NCBI GenBank assembly: GCA_002723385.1
Contig: PBNY01000019.1
Location: 1-57,883 of the forward strand
Length of the DNA stretch: 57,883 nucleotides
Direction of reading: 5' to 3'
From: Oceanospirillaceae bacterium
Lineage (GTDB): Bacteria > Pseudomonadota > Gammaproteobacteria > Pseudomonadales > Oceanobacteraceae
Of this stretch, positions 39,714 through 51,126 are shown piece by piece. Positions within the stretch are counted from its first letter, which is position 1, and each line of letters opens with the position of its first letter. The position numbers and the translations under genes are program-made. A model generated the notes under the pieces. The model saw nothing but the letters and a program-made list of their open reading frames with translations, searched no databases and had not been told where the DNA came from.

Positions 39714-42700
39714 ATGCGCCTGAAAGCGATCAAGCTCTCTGGATTCAAGTCCTTCGTTGATCCAACCACCGTATCCTTTACGACCAACATGACTGGCATT
39801 GTTGGTCCGAACGGCTGTGGCAAATCCAATACCATCGACGCCGTACGCTGGGTAATGGGCGAAAGCTCCGCCAAGTATCTGCGCGGCGACGCCATGACGG
39901 ACGTTATTTTCAACGGTTCTACCGAACGCAAGCCCGTCAGCAAGGCCAGTGTCGAGCTGATGTTCGACAATACCGACCGAACCCTTCGTGGCGAGTACGC
40001 CAGTTACAACGAGATCAGCGTTCGACGCCAGGTCAGCCGTGACGGGCAATCCCAATATTTTCTCAATGGCAGTCGCTGTCGTCGTCGTGATGTCACTGAC
40101 CTGTTTCTGGGCACCGGTCTGGGTCCGCGTTCCTACGCCATCATTGAACAGGGCATGATTTCCCGTTTGATCGAAGCCAAACCGGATGAATTAAGGGTAT
40201 ACGTTGAGGAAGCTGCCGGTATTTCCCGCTACAAGGATCGACGCCGTGAAACCGAAAATCGCATGCGGCGTACCGGCGAGAACCTTGAACGGCTGCAGGA
40301 TATTCGCGACGAGCTGGAACGCCAGCTGGTGCATCTGGAACGTCAGGCCGAGGCCGCTGAAAAATACAAAGGCCTGAAGGCCGATGAACGACAGAAGAAA
40401 GCCGAGCTACTGGCGCTGAAGTGGCAAGCTCTGGACGCGGATTTCCAGGATCGGGAAGCCGTGATCAGCGAAGTCGAAACCGCTGTTGAAGGACGTATTG
40501 CAGAACAAACCGCATTTGATACTCAAATGGAAGAAGTGCGTCTGCGGGTCACGGATTACAGCGACGCTTTTCAGGAAGCACAGGGTGTTTTCTATGATCT
40601 GGGATCCCGGATTGCCCGCCAGGAACAAAAACTCGAACACCAGGCACAAATGGCCTTGCAGCTGGATGAAAATCTGGCCCAGGTCGAGCAGTCACTGACC
40701 ACCAATCGCCTTGCTTTGGAAAAAGATGATCTGGCAATCGCTGAGGCCAGGGAGCAGCTGGAGTTCGTCGATGAAGAACTGGCTTTGCTTTCCTTGCAGC
40801 AGGAAGAGCAGGAGCAAACAGCCATGCTGGCGGAAGAACGCTGGGATGGGTGGCAGGAAAGCTGGAACGGCTTTACCGAGAAAGCCGGAGCGCCTGCACG
40901 TCAGAGTGAAGTCTCTCGTACGCGTATTCGGTCGCTTCAACAGCAGTTGGAATCACTACAGCGTTCTCTCGAACGGCGCCAACAGGAACGTGAGCAGCTG
41001 CAGCTTCAGGCTGACGACGATGAGCTGCCCATACTGGAGGCTGAACTGGCAGAGCAGGAGCTGTTGTTGGAGTCGGCGGCTGAGCAGGAACAACACGCCA
41101 AGGAAAGTCTTGTTCAGGCACGTCAACATGTGACACAAGGGCGCGAAGCGCTGGAGGCTGACCGGCAACGACTGTCACAGCTGGTACAGCGCAAAGCCAC
41201 ATTGGAAGCCTTGCAAAAAGTGGCTCTGGGTAATGACAATCAGGCTGGCGTGCGCTGGTTGGAAAGCCATCAGCTGGCCCGGAAACCGCGGCTGAGCTCA
41301 GCCCTGCATGTCGATAGTGGCTGGGAAGTGGCAGTTGAAACGGTACTGGGTACGCGTCTGAATGCCGTCATGGTTGATGATCTGAATGCGCTGGTGCCAT
41401 TGCTTGATCACCAAACCCCTCCGGAACTGTGTTTTTGGCAGCGAACTGATTCAAAAGCCGCTTCTGGCAAAGATTCCAGAGATTGCCTGTCTTCGAAAGT
41501 ACGTGCTGATGGCGAGATCGTCGAGTTGCTGGCTTCTGTGCATGTCGCAGAATCATTGGAAACTGCACTGGCTCTGCGTTCCGCTTTGACTCCTCAGGAG
41601 TCCGTTATCCTGCCGGACGGCACCTGGCTGGGTGCGAACTGGCTGCAACTGCCTGGCTCTGCTGATGAAGATGGCAGCCTGTTGCAACGTCAGCAAGAAC
41701 TGGAGCAGGTCACCGAAGAATGGGATTTGCTCGATATGGAAGTTGAGGAGCGATCAGCTGATCTGGATGGTTTGCAGTTACGGATTCATTCACAAGAACA
41801 GGAAGCGGAAAGCGCTGCCGGACGTACGCGAGAATGTCAGTCGCGTCTCTCCGAGCTCAGCGTTCGAGAAGCCAGCCTGCGAGCGCAGCTGAATCAACGT
41901 TCAAAACGTCTGGAGGACGCGGAACAGGAAATAGTGGAACTTCAGGAGCAAAAGCAGTTGCTGCTTGAAGAGCTGGAAATGGCCAGAATGGACGAACAAG
42001 AGGCCCTTTCATTACTGGAAGCTTTTGCGTCTGAGCGGGATCAACTGCAATCTCAGCGTGATGGTTTGCAGAGGGCATTATCAGATGCTCGCCAATCAGT
42101 AACCGATGTCCGTCAGAAAGCGCACCAACAACAACTGGTGCAGCAGCAGCTGCGCAGTCAAATTCAGGGATTCGAAACGGCACGACAGCGTCTGCTTCAG
42201 GAACGCGAACATCTGCAGGAACGTCAACGCCATTTGGTGGCCAGCCAGGATCAGGATCACCAGCAGGAACTGGATCTGATTCAGGCGGAGCTTCAGCAGC
42301 TGCTGGAGCAACGGCAACTTGCTGAACAGCGCATGGCACAGGAACGTCAAAGGCTTGAAGAGGCCGAAAGCACCCTCAAGGGGCTGGATGAGAAACGTCA
42401 GTCCGTCGAACGACAGGTGATGGATTTACGGAACCGATTGGAAAGCGTCAGACTGGAATGTCAGGCTCTGACCATTCGCCGCCAGACGTTGATCGAACAG
42501 CTGTCAGAAAACGGTCTGACGCTGAAGGAAGTAATCGAATGCCTGTCCAGTGACGCGAATGTCGAAGAGTGGCAAAAGGCGTTGACCAGCATTGCCGAGA
42601 AGATTCGTCGACTGGGCGCCATCAATCTGGCCGCCATTGACGAGTTCCAGCGGCAGAGTGAGCGCAAGCAGTACCTTGATGCTCAGCATCATGATCTGTT

Positions 42701-43223
42701 GACGGCACTGGAAACATTGGAAGGCGCTATTGTCCGCATTGACCGAGAAACTCGAGCCCGTTTCCGGGAGACGTTTGAAACCATTAACAGTGGATTGTCA
42801 GAACTGTTCCCTAGAGTGTTCGGCGGCGGTAATGCTTGGCTGGAACTGACGGATGACGACTTGTTGACTACCGGGGTTGCTATTATGGCGCGTCCCCCCG
42901 GTAAGAAAAACAGTACCATCCACCTGTTGTCGGGTGGCGAAAAAGCACTGACGGCGATTGCTCTGGTATTTTCCATTTTCCAATTAAACCCGGCCCCCTT
43001 TTGTATGTTGGATGAGGTGGATGCACCCCTTGATGATGCAAATGTGGGACGTTATGGCCGCCTGGTTAAAGCTATGTCGGATCGCGTGCAATTTATCTAT
43101 ATCACACACAATAAAATTGCGATGGAAATGGCGTCTGATTTATTGGGAGTTACCATGCAGGAACCTGGTGTATCCAGATTGGTCTCGGTCAGTGTTGATC
43201 AAGCTGCCGATATGGTGGATTAG
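39714..43223 (+). CDS. smc: Chromosome segregation protein SMC
   Basis: Full-length bacterial SMC ATPase, 1169 residues. The N-terminal head carries Walker A GPNGCGKSNT (31-40), followed by a long Glu/Gln-rich coiled coil, a hinge at about 500-650 and the returning coiled coil. The C-terminal head has the signature LLSGGEKALTAIALVFSIF and Walker B CMLDEVDAPLDDANVGRYG. With ScpA and ScpB, which are not in the window, it compacts and helps segregate the chromosome. A gammaproteobacterium with SMC rather than MukB fits the Pseudomonas/Oceanospirillales side. It starts with a TTG-free ATG at 39714 beginning MRLKAIKLSGFKSFVDPT. Confidence 0.97.
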   Translation: MRLKAIKLSGFKSFVDPTTVSFTTNMTGIVGPNGCGKSNTIDAVRWVMGESSAKYLRGDAMTDVIFNGSTERKPVSKASVELMFDNTDRTLRGEYASYNEISVRRQVSRDGQSQYFLNGSRCRRRDVTDLFLGTGLGPRSYAIIEQGMISRLIEAKPDELRVYVEEAAGISRYKDRRRETENRMRRTGENLERLQDIRDELERQLVHLERQAEAAEKYKGLKADERQKKAELLALKWQALDADFQDREAVISEVETAVEGRIAEQTAFDTQMEEVRLRVTDYSDAFQEAQGVFYDLGSRIARQEQKLEHQAQMALQLDENLAQVEQSLTTNRLALEKDDLAIAEAREQLEFVDEELALLSLQQEEQEQTAMLAEERWDGWQESWNGFTEKAGAPARQSEVSRTRIRSLQQQLESLQRSLERRQQEREQLQLQADDDELPILEAELAEQELLLESAAEQEQHAKESLVQARQHVTQGREALEADRQRLSQLVQRKATLEALQKVALGNDNQAGVRWLESHQLARKPRLSSALHVDSGWEVAVETVLGTRLNAVMVDDLNALVPLLDHQTPPELCFWQRTDSKAASGKDSRDCLSSKVRADGEIVELLASVHVAESLETALALRSALTPQESVILPDGTWLGANWLQLPGSADEDGSLLQRQQELEQVTEEWDLLDMEVEERSADLDGLQLRIHSQEQEAESAAGRTRECQSRLSELSVREASLRAQLNQRSKRLEDAEQEIVELQEQKQLLLEELEMARMDEQEALSLLEAFASERDQLQSQRDGLQRALSDARQSVTDVRQKAHQQQLVQQQLRSQIQGFETARQRLLQEREHLQERQRHLVASQDQDHQQELDLIQAELQQLLEQRQLAEQRMAQERQRLEEAESTLKGLDEKRQSVERQVMDLRNRLESVRLECQALTIRRQTLIEQLSENGLTLKEVIECLSSDANVEEWQKALTSIAEKIRRLGAINLAAIDEFQRQSERKQYLDAQHHDLLTALETLEGAIVRIDRETRARFRETFETINSGLSELFPRVFGGGNAWLELTDDDLLTTGVAIMARPPGKKNSTIHLLSGGEKALTAIALVFSIFQLNPAPFCMLDEVDAPLDDANVGRYGRLVKAMSDRVQFIYITHNKIAMEMASDLLGVTMQEPGVSRLVSVSVDQAADMVD

Positions 43224-43599
43224 TCAATTTGAGCGTGCAGCGATAAGAAAACCGGCTATCATTTATTGGATTAGGGTGTGATCAAATGTTTGTCCGGTTT
43301 TTATGGTCGTTATCCATTGATAACAGAGCGCTGGCCAGAGCCCTGAATAGCCCCTAAAATCGCGTGAATTTAACGGATGTTCAGTTTTTCGGCAGAATTA
43401 TTTTGAATCTCGTCTAAAAACGACATTTTTTGTCACAAAGAAACAGAAAAACAGCTTTAATATTAGTAAGATAGAATGATCTGTTAGTTACTCATTCTTA
43501 GAGTCATCACTCACCGGGAGATTTCTGGGCTGACTTTGTGGCTGCTCGGAGTCTTTTCATCGTGCGAACGCCGGTATTGTTAATTGTTTAGAGGAACTT
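43224..43599 (+). other. Intergenic region between smc and zipA
   Basis: 376 bases, AT-rich, with no gene that I can support. Early on, AAAACCGG (43248-43255) can pair with CCGGTTTT (43294-43301) across a 38-base loop, a possible smc terminator with a T-run but an unusually long loop. The downstream part (about 43425-43500) is A/T-rich and probably contains the zipA promoter; TTGTCA at 43430 could be a -35, but I find no well-spaced -10. Confidence 0.35.
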
Positions 43600-45186
43600 A
43601 TGGAATTCAGTTGGCGCACAGTTATGCTCCTTTTGGGAATCCTGACTGTTGTTGTAATTATCTTTGATGGTTTCCGCCGTATGCGTCGAAACCGCGAAGA
43701 GTCCCTTCGCCTGGATATACGCCAGGACTTTAAATTCCCTTCGGCCGAAGAACGTTCGGAATTTCCTTCCGGCGGCTTTCGGGTAGTAGATGAAGAAGCG
43801 GGTAGCCCATCCGTTCAGCGCAAGCCATCAGTCGCCCCGGTATCGAAAGCCAAATCAGCTTCTGCCGACCAGGTTCAGGCTTCTTCGAAGCCAGTCAACT
43901 GTACAGAGCAAGAGAGTGTTGATTTGCCGGATTACCGCAGTGAACCTTTCTTCAGTAACGATTTTTCTGCATCAGGCGGCTCCCTGCTGGATCCTGAAAT
44001 TGGAGCCAGTCTTTCCTCGAAACCGGAAGCCAAAAAGTCCGCTCAAAAAGCCGCTGATCAAGCTGTTCGAAAAACAGTTTCTGCCAAGCCCCAGTCCTCT
44101 TCCAGACCTGTTGCTTCCAAGGCAGCCAAGCCTGCGGTGACGGGAACGTCTGAAGGTCAAACGGCTGTAGAACCCACAACATCTCCTCGCCGCAGGAAAG
44201 TCGTCAAGCCAAGAGATGCTCGCAAGGCAAACGCATCATCCCAGGCTGGAGAAACCGATAAGGCGATGCTGGCGAAGAAGGCTGCAGCGGCGAAGATCAA
44301 AGCTGGCGCGGCTGCCGCAAGACAGAAGGCTCTCGAAGAGAAGCTGGCAGCAGAGCAATCTGACACTCGTTCAGTTGATCTGGAAAAATCTGTCCCGGTT
44401 CTGATGAATGTCGATGTGTTGGGTAAGGAAGAAACGTCTCTTGCCATGCAAGCGTTGCGTCCGGATTCCGAGGCCGCGACTAAAAAAGAAGAGGCACCAA
44501 CGCTTTCCGATGAAGTGGAAGCAGCGATTGATGACACTTCAATGGATGGTTTGGATGAGACTGGGTCCAGAGAAGAACCGACACTGACGTTGACAGAAGA
44601 CTCTCTGGAAGACTTCGAGCCAGAAGACGCTGACCCGCATCTTGAAGATGAAGTGGATGACGAAATCGCTAACGAGCGATCGAATCTGGTGATCTACGCT
44701 AATGACGACGCCGAGAATCTGGCTGAGCGTGATCCTGCCAAGGTCGCTCTGGTGATTCGTGTACTGTCTCGCGATCCTAAAGGTTTCCACGGTTCCATGC
44801 TCTTGCGCCTGTTCGAAGATTGCGATTTGAGATATGGCAGTGAAGGCATTTTCCACCGTTTTGAAGAAGCCGATGGTCTGGGCCCAATCCAGTTTTCCAT
44901 CGCACAGGCGGTAGAGCCGGGCATCTTCACACCAGACAAAATGGAAGAGCAGCACTTTGAGGGGCTGACTTTCTTTATGGGACTGCCTGGTGCTCGTCGC
45001 CCGATGGAAGCCTTCCGTGCGATGTCAGAACTGGCGAAAGTACTTTCGCGCAATCTGGACGCTGTGTTGCGTGATGAGAAAGACAGCGTTCTGAGTGATC
45101 AGACTCTGGAACATTACCGTTCACAGGTACTTGAGTACGAACGTCAGCAGTATCTTGCCAAACGCGTAGCCGCTGATCGTCGATAG
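43600..45186 (+). CDS. zipA: Cell division protein ZipA
   Basis: Inner-membrane protein that anchors FtsZ protofilaments to the membrane. The N-terminal helix (about 8-24, VMLLLGILTVVVIIF) precedes a basic RRMRRNRE stretch, a very long Pro/Ala/Ser/Lys- and acid-rich linker, and the conserved C-terminal FtsZ-binding domain (about 370-510, with KGFHGSMLLRLFEDCDLRYG and FFMGLPGARRPMEAF). At 528 residues it is well above E. coli ZipA (about 330), all the excess being in the linker. It is followed by a large RNA stem-loop and then ligA, the conserved zipA-ligA pair. Confidence 0.95.
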   Translation: MEFSWRTVMLLLGILTVVVIIFDGFRRMRRNREESLRLDIRQDFKFPSAEERSEFPSGGFRVVDEEAGSPSVQRKPSVAPVSKAKSASADQVQASSKPVNCTEQESVDLPDYRSEPFFSNDFSASGGSLLDPEIGASLSSKPEAKKSAQKAADQAVRKTVSAKPQSSSRPVASKAAKPAVTGTSEGQTAVEPTTSPRRRKVVKPRDARKANASSQAGETDKAMLAKKAAAAKIKAGAAAARQKALEEKLAAEQSDTRSVDLEKSVPVLMNVDVLGKEETSLAMQALRPDSEAATKKEEAPTLSDEVEAAIDDTSMDGLDETGSREEPTLTLTEDSLEDFEPEDADPHLEDEVDDEIANERSNLVIYANDDAENLAERDPAKVALVIRVLSRDPKGFHGSMLLRLFEDCDLRYGSEGIFHRFEEADGLGPIQFSIAQAVEPGIFTPDKMEEQHFEGLTFFMGLPGARRPMEAFRAMSELAKVLSRNLDAVLRDEKDSVLSDQTLEHYRSQVLEYERQQYLAKRVAADRR

Positions 45187-45216
45187 CATTTGATAGACAT
45201 TTAGACAAGTAAATGA

Positions 45217-47325
<2,109 letters not shown>

Positions 47326-47351
47326 CAGAGTTTTACCGGGTCAGTTGATTG

Positions 47352-47379
47352 TACGGAGCAGCTAACCCGCTGCTCCGTA
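47352..47379. repeat. Inverted repeat spanning the batD stop codon
   Basis: Perfect 11-bp arms TACGGAGCAGC/GCTGCTCCGTA with loop TAACCC. The batD stop codon lies at the inner end of the left arm. Neither strand has a T-run after it, so it is not a standard terminator; it could protect the 3' end or block convergent transcription from ligA. Confidence 0.6.
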
Positions 47380-49176
47380 GAGTGATGGCAGCTCCGATGC
47401 TGCCAACCCTTTCTTGTTTTTCAATTGTTTCAGTAGCTCCGGGCGCTGCTGTTCGAGCAATTCGAGCAACGCTTTCTTCTCGGTTTCACCAAAGCCTGCT
47501 GAGTCCTGAGGCGAAAACAAACTCCGATCCAGTTGTGTCAACAAACGCTGGAGTTCGTCCGAATCCTTGAACCGATTTTGAACATCCGTCAGGGAAACCG
47601 ACGTGTTCGAGGCGATGGTTGAACCACTGCCAAGGCTGGCGGCCCATGCAATCAACTGCTGGCGTATCGTTGCGGCATCTTGTTGCTGACAGGCTTTTCG
47701 CAGCAATCTCCAGTGTTTGGCTTCCGAGTCGTTTCCAGCATCCGGGTTATCGGATGTTTCCGGTACCACAATTCTGCGCCACAGCAGGAATCCGGTGACG
47801 AAGTTACTGATTAACAACAGGGCAGCAATCAGCATCCAGGGGCCAGAATCCGGGGCGTTGTGCCGGGAACCGTCTGAAGATGGGCTGCCTGATGACGCGC
47901 CCATGGTATTGCCGTTCATACTCCTGGAAGCGGAATTGGCTGTGTCTGAATCTGTGGCTCCTACCTGAGGTTTGATCGCCAGCCGACGTTCCTGCAGGGT
48001 TGCATACTCCAGACTGTTCGTCCGTGTGTTCCACCAGGGCACTCGAATTTCAGGCAGGGTAATACTCCCGGCCTGAGTCGGAACGAGCGCTACCGGTTGA
48101 GTGAATACGCCGCTGATTCCAGTATCCGAACGAGCGTCCTGATAATTGGTTTGGTCTGGATATTGTTTGAGCGTGGAAGGCAAGGTGACTTCCGGAAGCA
48201 CAATTTCACTGGCCGCCAGGCCATCGGCCTGAATGCGAATCGTGCGCGTGATTGGTGTACCTGCCTGCCATTCTGCTGGATCTTCAGACCAGACTTCCCG
48301 AATACTCAGCTGGCTGGCGGGTAACCAGGGAGCAACCGGGTAGCTGTCTGGAATCGGTTTGATATCCAGCGTGATTGGACGCGAAACTGCCGACAGTGAG
48401 CGTGTGCGGCTCGACCAGCTGTTGAAATTGCGCGAGACAGCCATGGCCTGAAAGCGCTGGCCGGGAATCACCAGAGTACCGGCTTTTTCAGGGAAAATGG
48501 CGAACCGACGCTCGTACACTCCCAAGCGCTGGTCATTGATCACCGTGGTGTAATTTTTCGGTTCCTGCAGTTCTTCGACGCGCGCCCCTTCAATTTCAAG
48601 AGAGGTGAGGTTGGCGTCCTGATGATTCATCCGGTAGTAGAGTTTTTCTACGTAAAGAATCTGGCCCTGAACGTAATAGTCGTTCTTCTCGGTGATCTGA
48701 ATGTCGAAGAACGCGTCCTTGTCTTGCTGCTCTTGTACGGACTGGGACACTTTGCTGACGGTGATCTGAATCGGATCGGTACGCTCTCCATCCAGTTCCA
48801 GAGCGGGAATGGTCAGCTCCCCAAGTCGCTTGGGCATCAACAGATAGGTCCATTCGGTTTTGGATTCCGACTTGCCATTGATGGTGTGGTGGCTGGTCAT
48901 CTGCCTGGGCCCACCAACGATGTCGAAATCTGCGGTCACCGGATCAATATCCGGGCTGCTCAATACCACCATGGGACTGTAGCTCAGCGTCAGCTGAAAG
49001 GTTTCCTGTTCGGTCAGCTCTTTTCGGTCGACGCTGGCGGTAAAGCTGTCTGCCAGGGCGCTGGACGAGAGCAGCAACAGAACCAACGAGAGTAATGCCT
49101 GAAAGCCTCGGGTAATCCGATCCTGGCTACTGGATTGGCCAGCGGTACGGTTGGTGTTTGGGTGGATGCTCACCAT
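47362..49176 (-). CDS. batD: BatD family protein (bat operon)
   Basis: Envelope protein of 604 residues. A signal peptide (hydrophobic core ALLSLVLLLLSSSALA, cut before about residue 44) precedes two or more Ig-like beta domains of the BatD family (DSFTASVDRKELTEQETFQL onward). A C-terminal membrane helix (about 440-462, WMLIAALLLISNFVTGFLLW) and a small cytoplasmic domain follow. Bat proteins were named for aerotolerance in Bacteroides, but their role in proteobacteria is unclear. The ATG overlaps the end of batB by seven bases (ATGGTGA), so it is coupled and last in the operon. Confidence 0.9.
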   Translation of the reverse strand: MVSIHPNTNRTAGQSSSQDRITRGFQALLSLVLLLLSSSALADSFTASVDRKELTEQETFQLTLSYSPMVVLSSPDIDPVTADFDIVGGPRQMTSHHTINGKSESKTEWTYLLMPKRLGELTIPALELDGERTDPIQITVSKVSQSVQEQQDKDAFFDIQITEKNDYYVQGQILYVEKLYYRMNHQDANLTSLEIEGARVEELQEPKNYTTVINDQRLGVYERRFAIFPEKAGTLVIPGQRFQAMAVSRNFNSWSSRTRSLSAVSRPITLDIKPIPDSYPVAPWLPASQLSIREVWSEDPAEWQAGTPITRTIRIQADGLAASEIVLPEVTLPSTLKQYPDQTNYQDARSDTGISGVFTQPVALVPTQAGSITLPEIRVPWWNTRTNSLEYATLQERRLAIKPQVGATDSDTANSASRSMNGNTMGASSGSPSSDGSRHNAPDSGPWMLIAALLLISNFVTGFLLWRRIVVPETSDNPDAGNDSEAKHWRLLRKACQQQDAATIRQQLIAWAASLGSGSTIASNTSVSLTDVQNRFKDSDELQRLLTQLDRSLFSPQDSAGFGETEKKALLELLEQQRPELLKQLKNKKGLAASELPSLYGAAG

Positions 49177-51116
49177 AGTACGTCCTCGGACTCCTGTGAT
49201 TCAGACTGTCGATGCTGTTGTTGATATTGATAGAGGAACTTGCGTTCAAGCAGTTTGCCGGGTTGGTCTGGCACCCGGTTGAGCCATTGCTTCAGGCGGG
49301 TTTGTTGTTCTGCTGTGAGTGATTGATCCGGCTGGCCCTGCTGCTGATCAGTGGATTCTGTTTCACTCTGTTGCTCTCGTTCGGCTTGTTCTTGATCTGC
49401 TTGCTGCTGGCGAGTGTCGTTTTCATCGCCTTGCTCTGCATTCTCATCCGATGGCTGCTGCTCGTTTTCCTCGCTGGTGTCATCAGAATTCCGGGCGCTG
49501 TCTTCTTCTGAGCGGCTTTGCTGCGGGTCCTGGGAGCCGTTTTCCTGCTGATTTTCACCACCACTCTGGCCATCGGACTCGTCCTGCTCCGAAGAGTCGC
49601 CTGAATTCTGTTGCTGACTCTGTTCGTCGCCTTGCTGCTTATCAGAGTTTTCACCGTCTTGTGAATCCCCGGAATCTTGCTGCTGGTCTTGCTGTTGGTT
49701 GTTCTGTTGATTGTTCTGTTGATTGTTCAGCGCTTCCTGAACGCGTTCGCGGTTGGTGGCGGCGTCCCTGAGTTCCGGGTTCAGTGCCAATGCCCGGTCG
49801 TAGGCTTCAATTGCGGCCTGTAATTGCCCCGATTGTGCCAGCGCATTACCAAGGTTGTAGTGACCGGTTGCCGACTGATCCTGACCGAATGCCTCAATGG
49901 CTTGCTGATATTGTCCGGCCCGGTAGGCGGCTGTGCCTTTCCAGTTGGGGTCGTCGAAGGCTTCAGAGGCCGCCGCCGGATCATCCTGCAGCAACTCGGC
50001 TCCCTGCTGATCCGGGGTTTGCCAGAGGTCTTTCCATTCCAGGGCGTAAACCGGTTGTGGTGAAGCCAGCAGCAGAGCCAGTCCGATGGCTGGGCCTGTC
50101 ATGGAGAACAGAACCCCGCGACGGAATGCCAGCAGGGCCACCGGCAGCATCAGTAGCAACAACCAGTAACCCTGATCCAGCCAGAGATCGAACTGACGCT
50201 GCTCTTTGTCGGCGGATTCATCTGGCGAGGCGTCAGTAAAGGTCTGTGGACCAGTACTGATCAGGCTTTTCCAGTCGTTATCGGTCAGCCCCATAGGGCG
50301 CCAGCGCACACCGGCTTCCCTGGACAGTTGTTCGATCGGCCCGGTATTCAACTGTGGTAGTACCACGGTGCCGCTGGCGTCCTTCAGAAAGCCGCCTTTG
50401 GGCAGCGGGATCGGCGCACCTTCGGCGGTACCCACTGCCAGCACCGAGAGGGTGAAATGCTCGCTGTCCATTACCCGGTCGATTCGATCAATGTCTTTGG
50501 TTTGAATGCCATCCGTGATCAGCAGTAGCTCGGCCTGATTGATATTGCTGTTGCGAACCAGTTGCTGCGCCAGCTCAATCGCCAGATCGGGGCGGCTACC
50601 GGGTTTGGGCATGATGTAAGGCGACATGGATGGCAACAGGTTGGTGATGGTATCGCTGTCGTCGGTGAGCGGCGTCACCGTATGTGCGGCACCGGAATAG
50701 GTGACCAGTGCGGTGAGGCCATCCTGACGGGCGCGCAGGATATCGGTCACTTTATGGCTGACCTGCTGGTAGCGGGACGGTTTAACGTCTTCTGCCGCCA
50801 TGGAATACGACATGTCGACCATGATCACCAACGCATGCAGGTTCTTGCTCACAGGTTGAGGCAGTTGTTGCCAGGTCGGCCCGGCAAGGGCGATGCTGGC
50901 GAGTAACCAGGCCAGTAATAGCCACCACAGGGACTGCTTGTCTTTGGGGCCGGGCGTGTAGTCCAGCATAAAAGGCTGTAATTCGGGATCAATCACGGTT
51001 TGCCACTGGCTGCGTCCAAAGCGGGCATTCAGCAGCAGAATAAACAGCAGCATGGCTGGAATCAGGGCCAGCAGCCATACGGGTCTGAGAAAGTGAAACT
51101 GGGTCAGAAGCTCCAT
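49170..51116 (-). CDS. batB: BatB-BatC fusion: vWA membrane protein with TPR and Gln/Asp-rich tail
   Basis: Protein of 648 residues. Two N-terminal membrane helices (about 13-30 and 62-78) are followed by a von Willebrand A domain with the metal site D101-M-S-Y-S105 and a later LLITDGIQT. A further hydrophobic pair lies at about 318-352. Then come a TPR segment (about 395-455, AIEAFGQDQSATGHYNLGNA), a low-complexity Gln/Asn/Asp/Glu/Ser tract (464-599), and a conserved C-terminus WLNRVPDQPGKLLERKFLYQ. This joins what are separate BatB and BatC proteins elsewhere; the fused form is common in proteobacteria. It lies 10 bases after batA. Confidence 0.9.
   Translation of the reverse strand: MELLTQFHFLRPVWLLALIPAMLLFILLLNARFGRSQWQTVIDPELQPFMLDYTPGPKDKQSLWWLLLAWLLASIALAGPTWQQLPQPVSKNLHALVIMVDMSYSMAAEDVKPSRYQQVSHKVTDILRARQDGLTALVTYSGAAHTVTPLTDDSDTITNLLPSMSPYIMPKPGSRPDLAIELAQQLVRNSNINQAELLLITDGIQTKDIDRIDRVMDSEHFTLSVLAVGTAEGAPIPLPKGGFLKDASGTVVLPQLNTGPIEQLSREAGVRWRPMGLTDNDWKSLISTGPQTFTDASPDESADKEQRQFDLWLDQGYWLLLLMLPVALLAFRRGVLFSMTGPAIGLALLLASPQPVYALEWKDLWQTPDQQGAELLQDDPAAASEAFDDPNWKGTAAYRAGQYQQAIEAFGQDQSATGHYNLGNALAQSGQLQAAIEAYDRALALNPELRDAATNRERVQEALNNQQNNQQNNQQQDQQQDSGDSQDGENSDKQQGDEQSQQQNSGDSSEQDESDGQSGGENQQENGSQDPQQSRSEEDSARNSDDTSEENEQQPSDENAEQGDENDTRQQQADQEQAEREQQSETESTDQQQGQPDQSLTAEQQTRLKQWLNRVPDQPGKLLERKFLYQYQQQHRQSESQESEDVLW
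49320..49727 (-). repeat. Low-complexity Gln/Asp-rich coding tract in batB
   Basis: Encodes residues 464-599 of the BatB-BatC protein, almost entirely Q, N, D, E, S and G. It begins with a repeated NNQQ unit and has no predicted fold. It links the TPR region to the conserved C-terminal helix and is prone to length variation. Confidence 0.85.
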
Positions 51117-51126
51117 CGTAATACCG

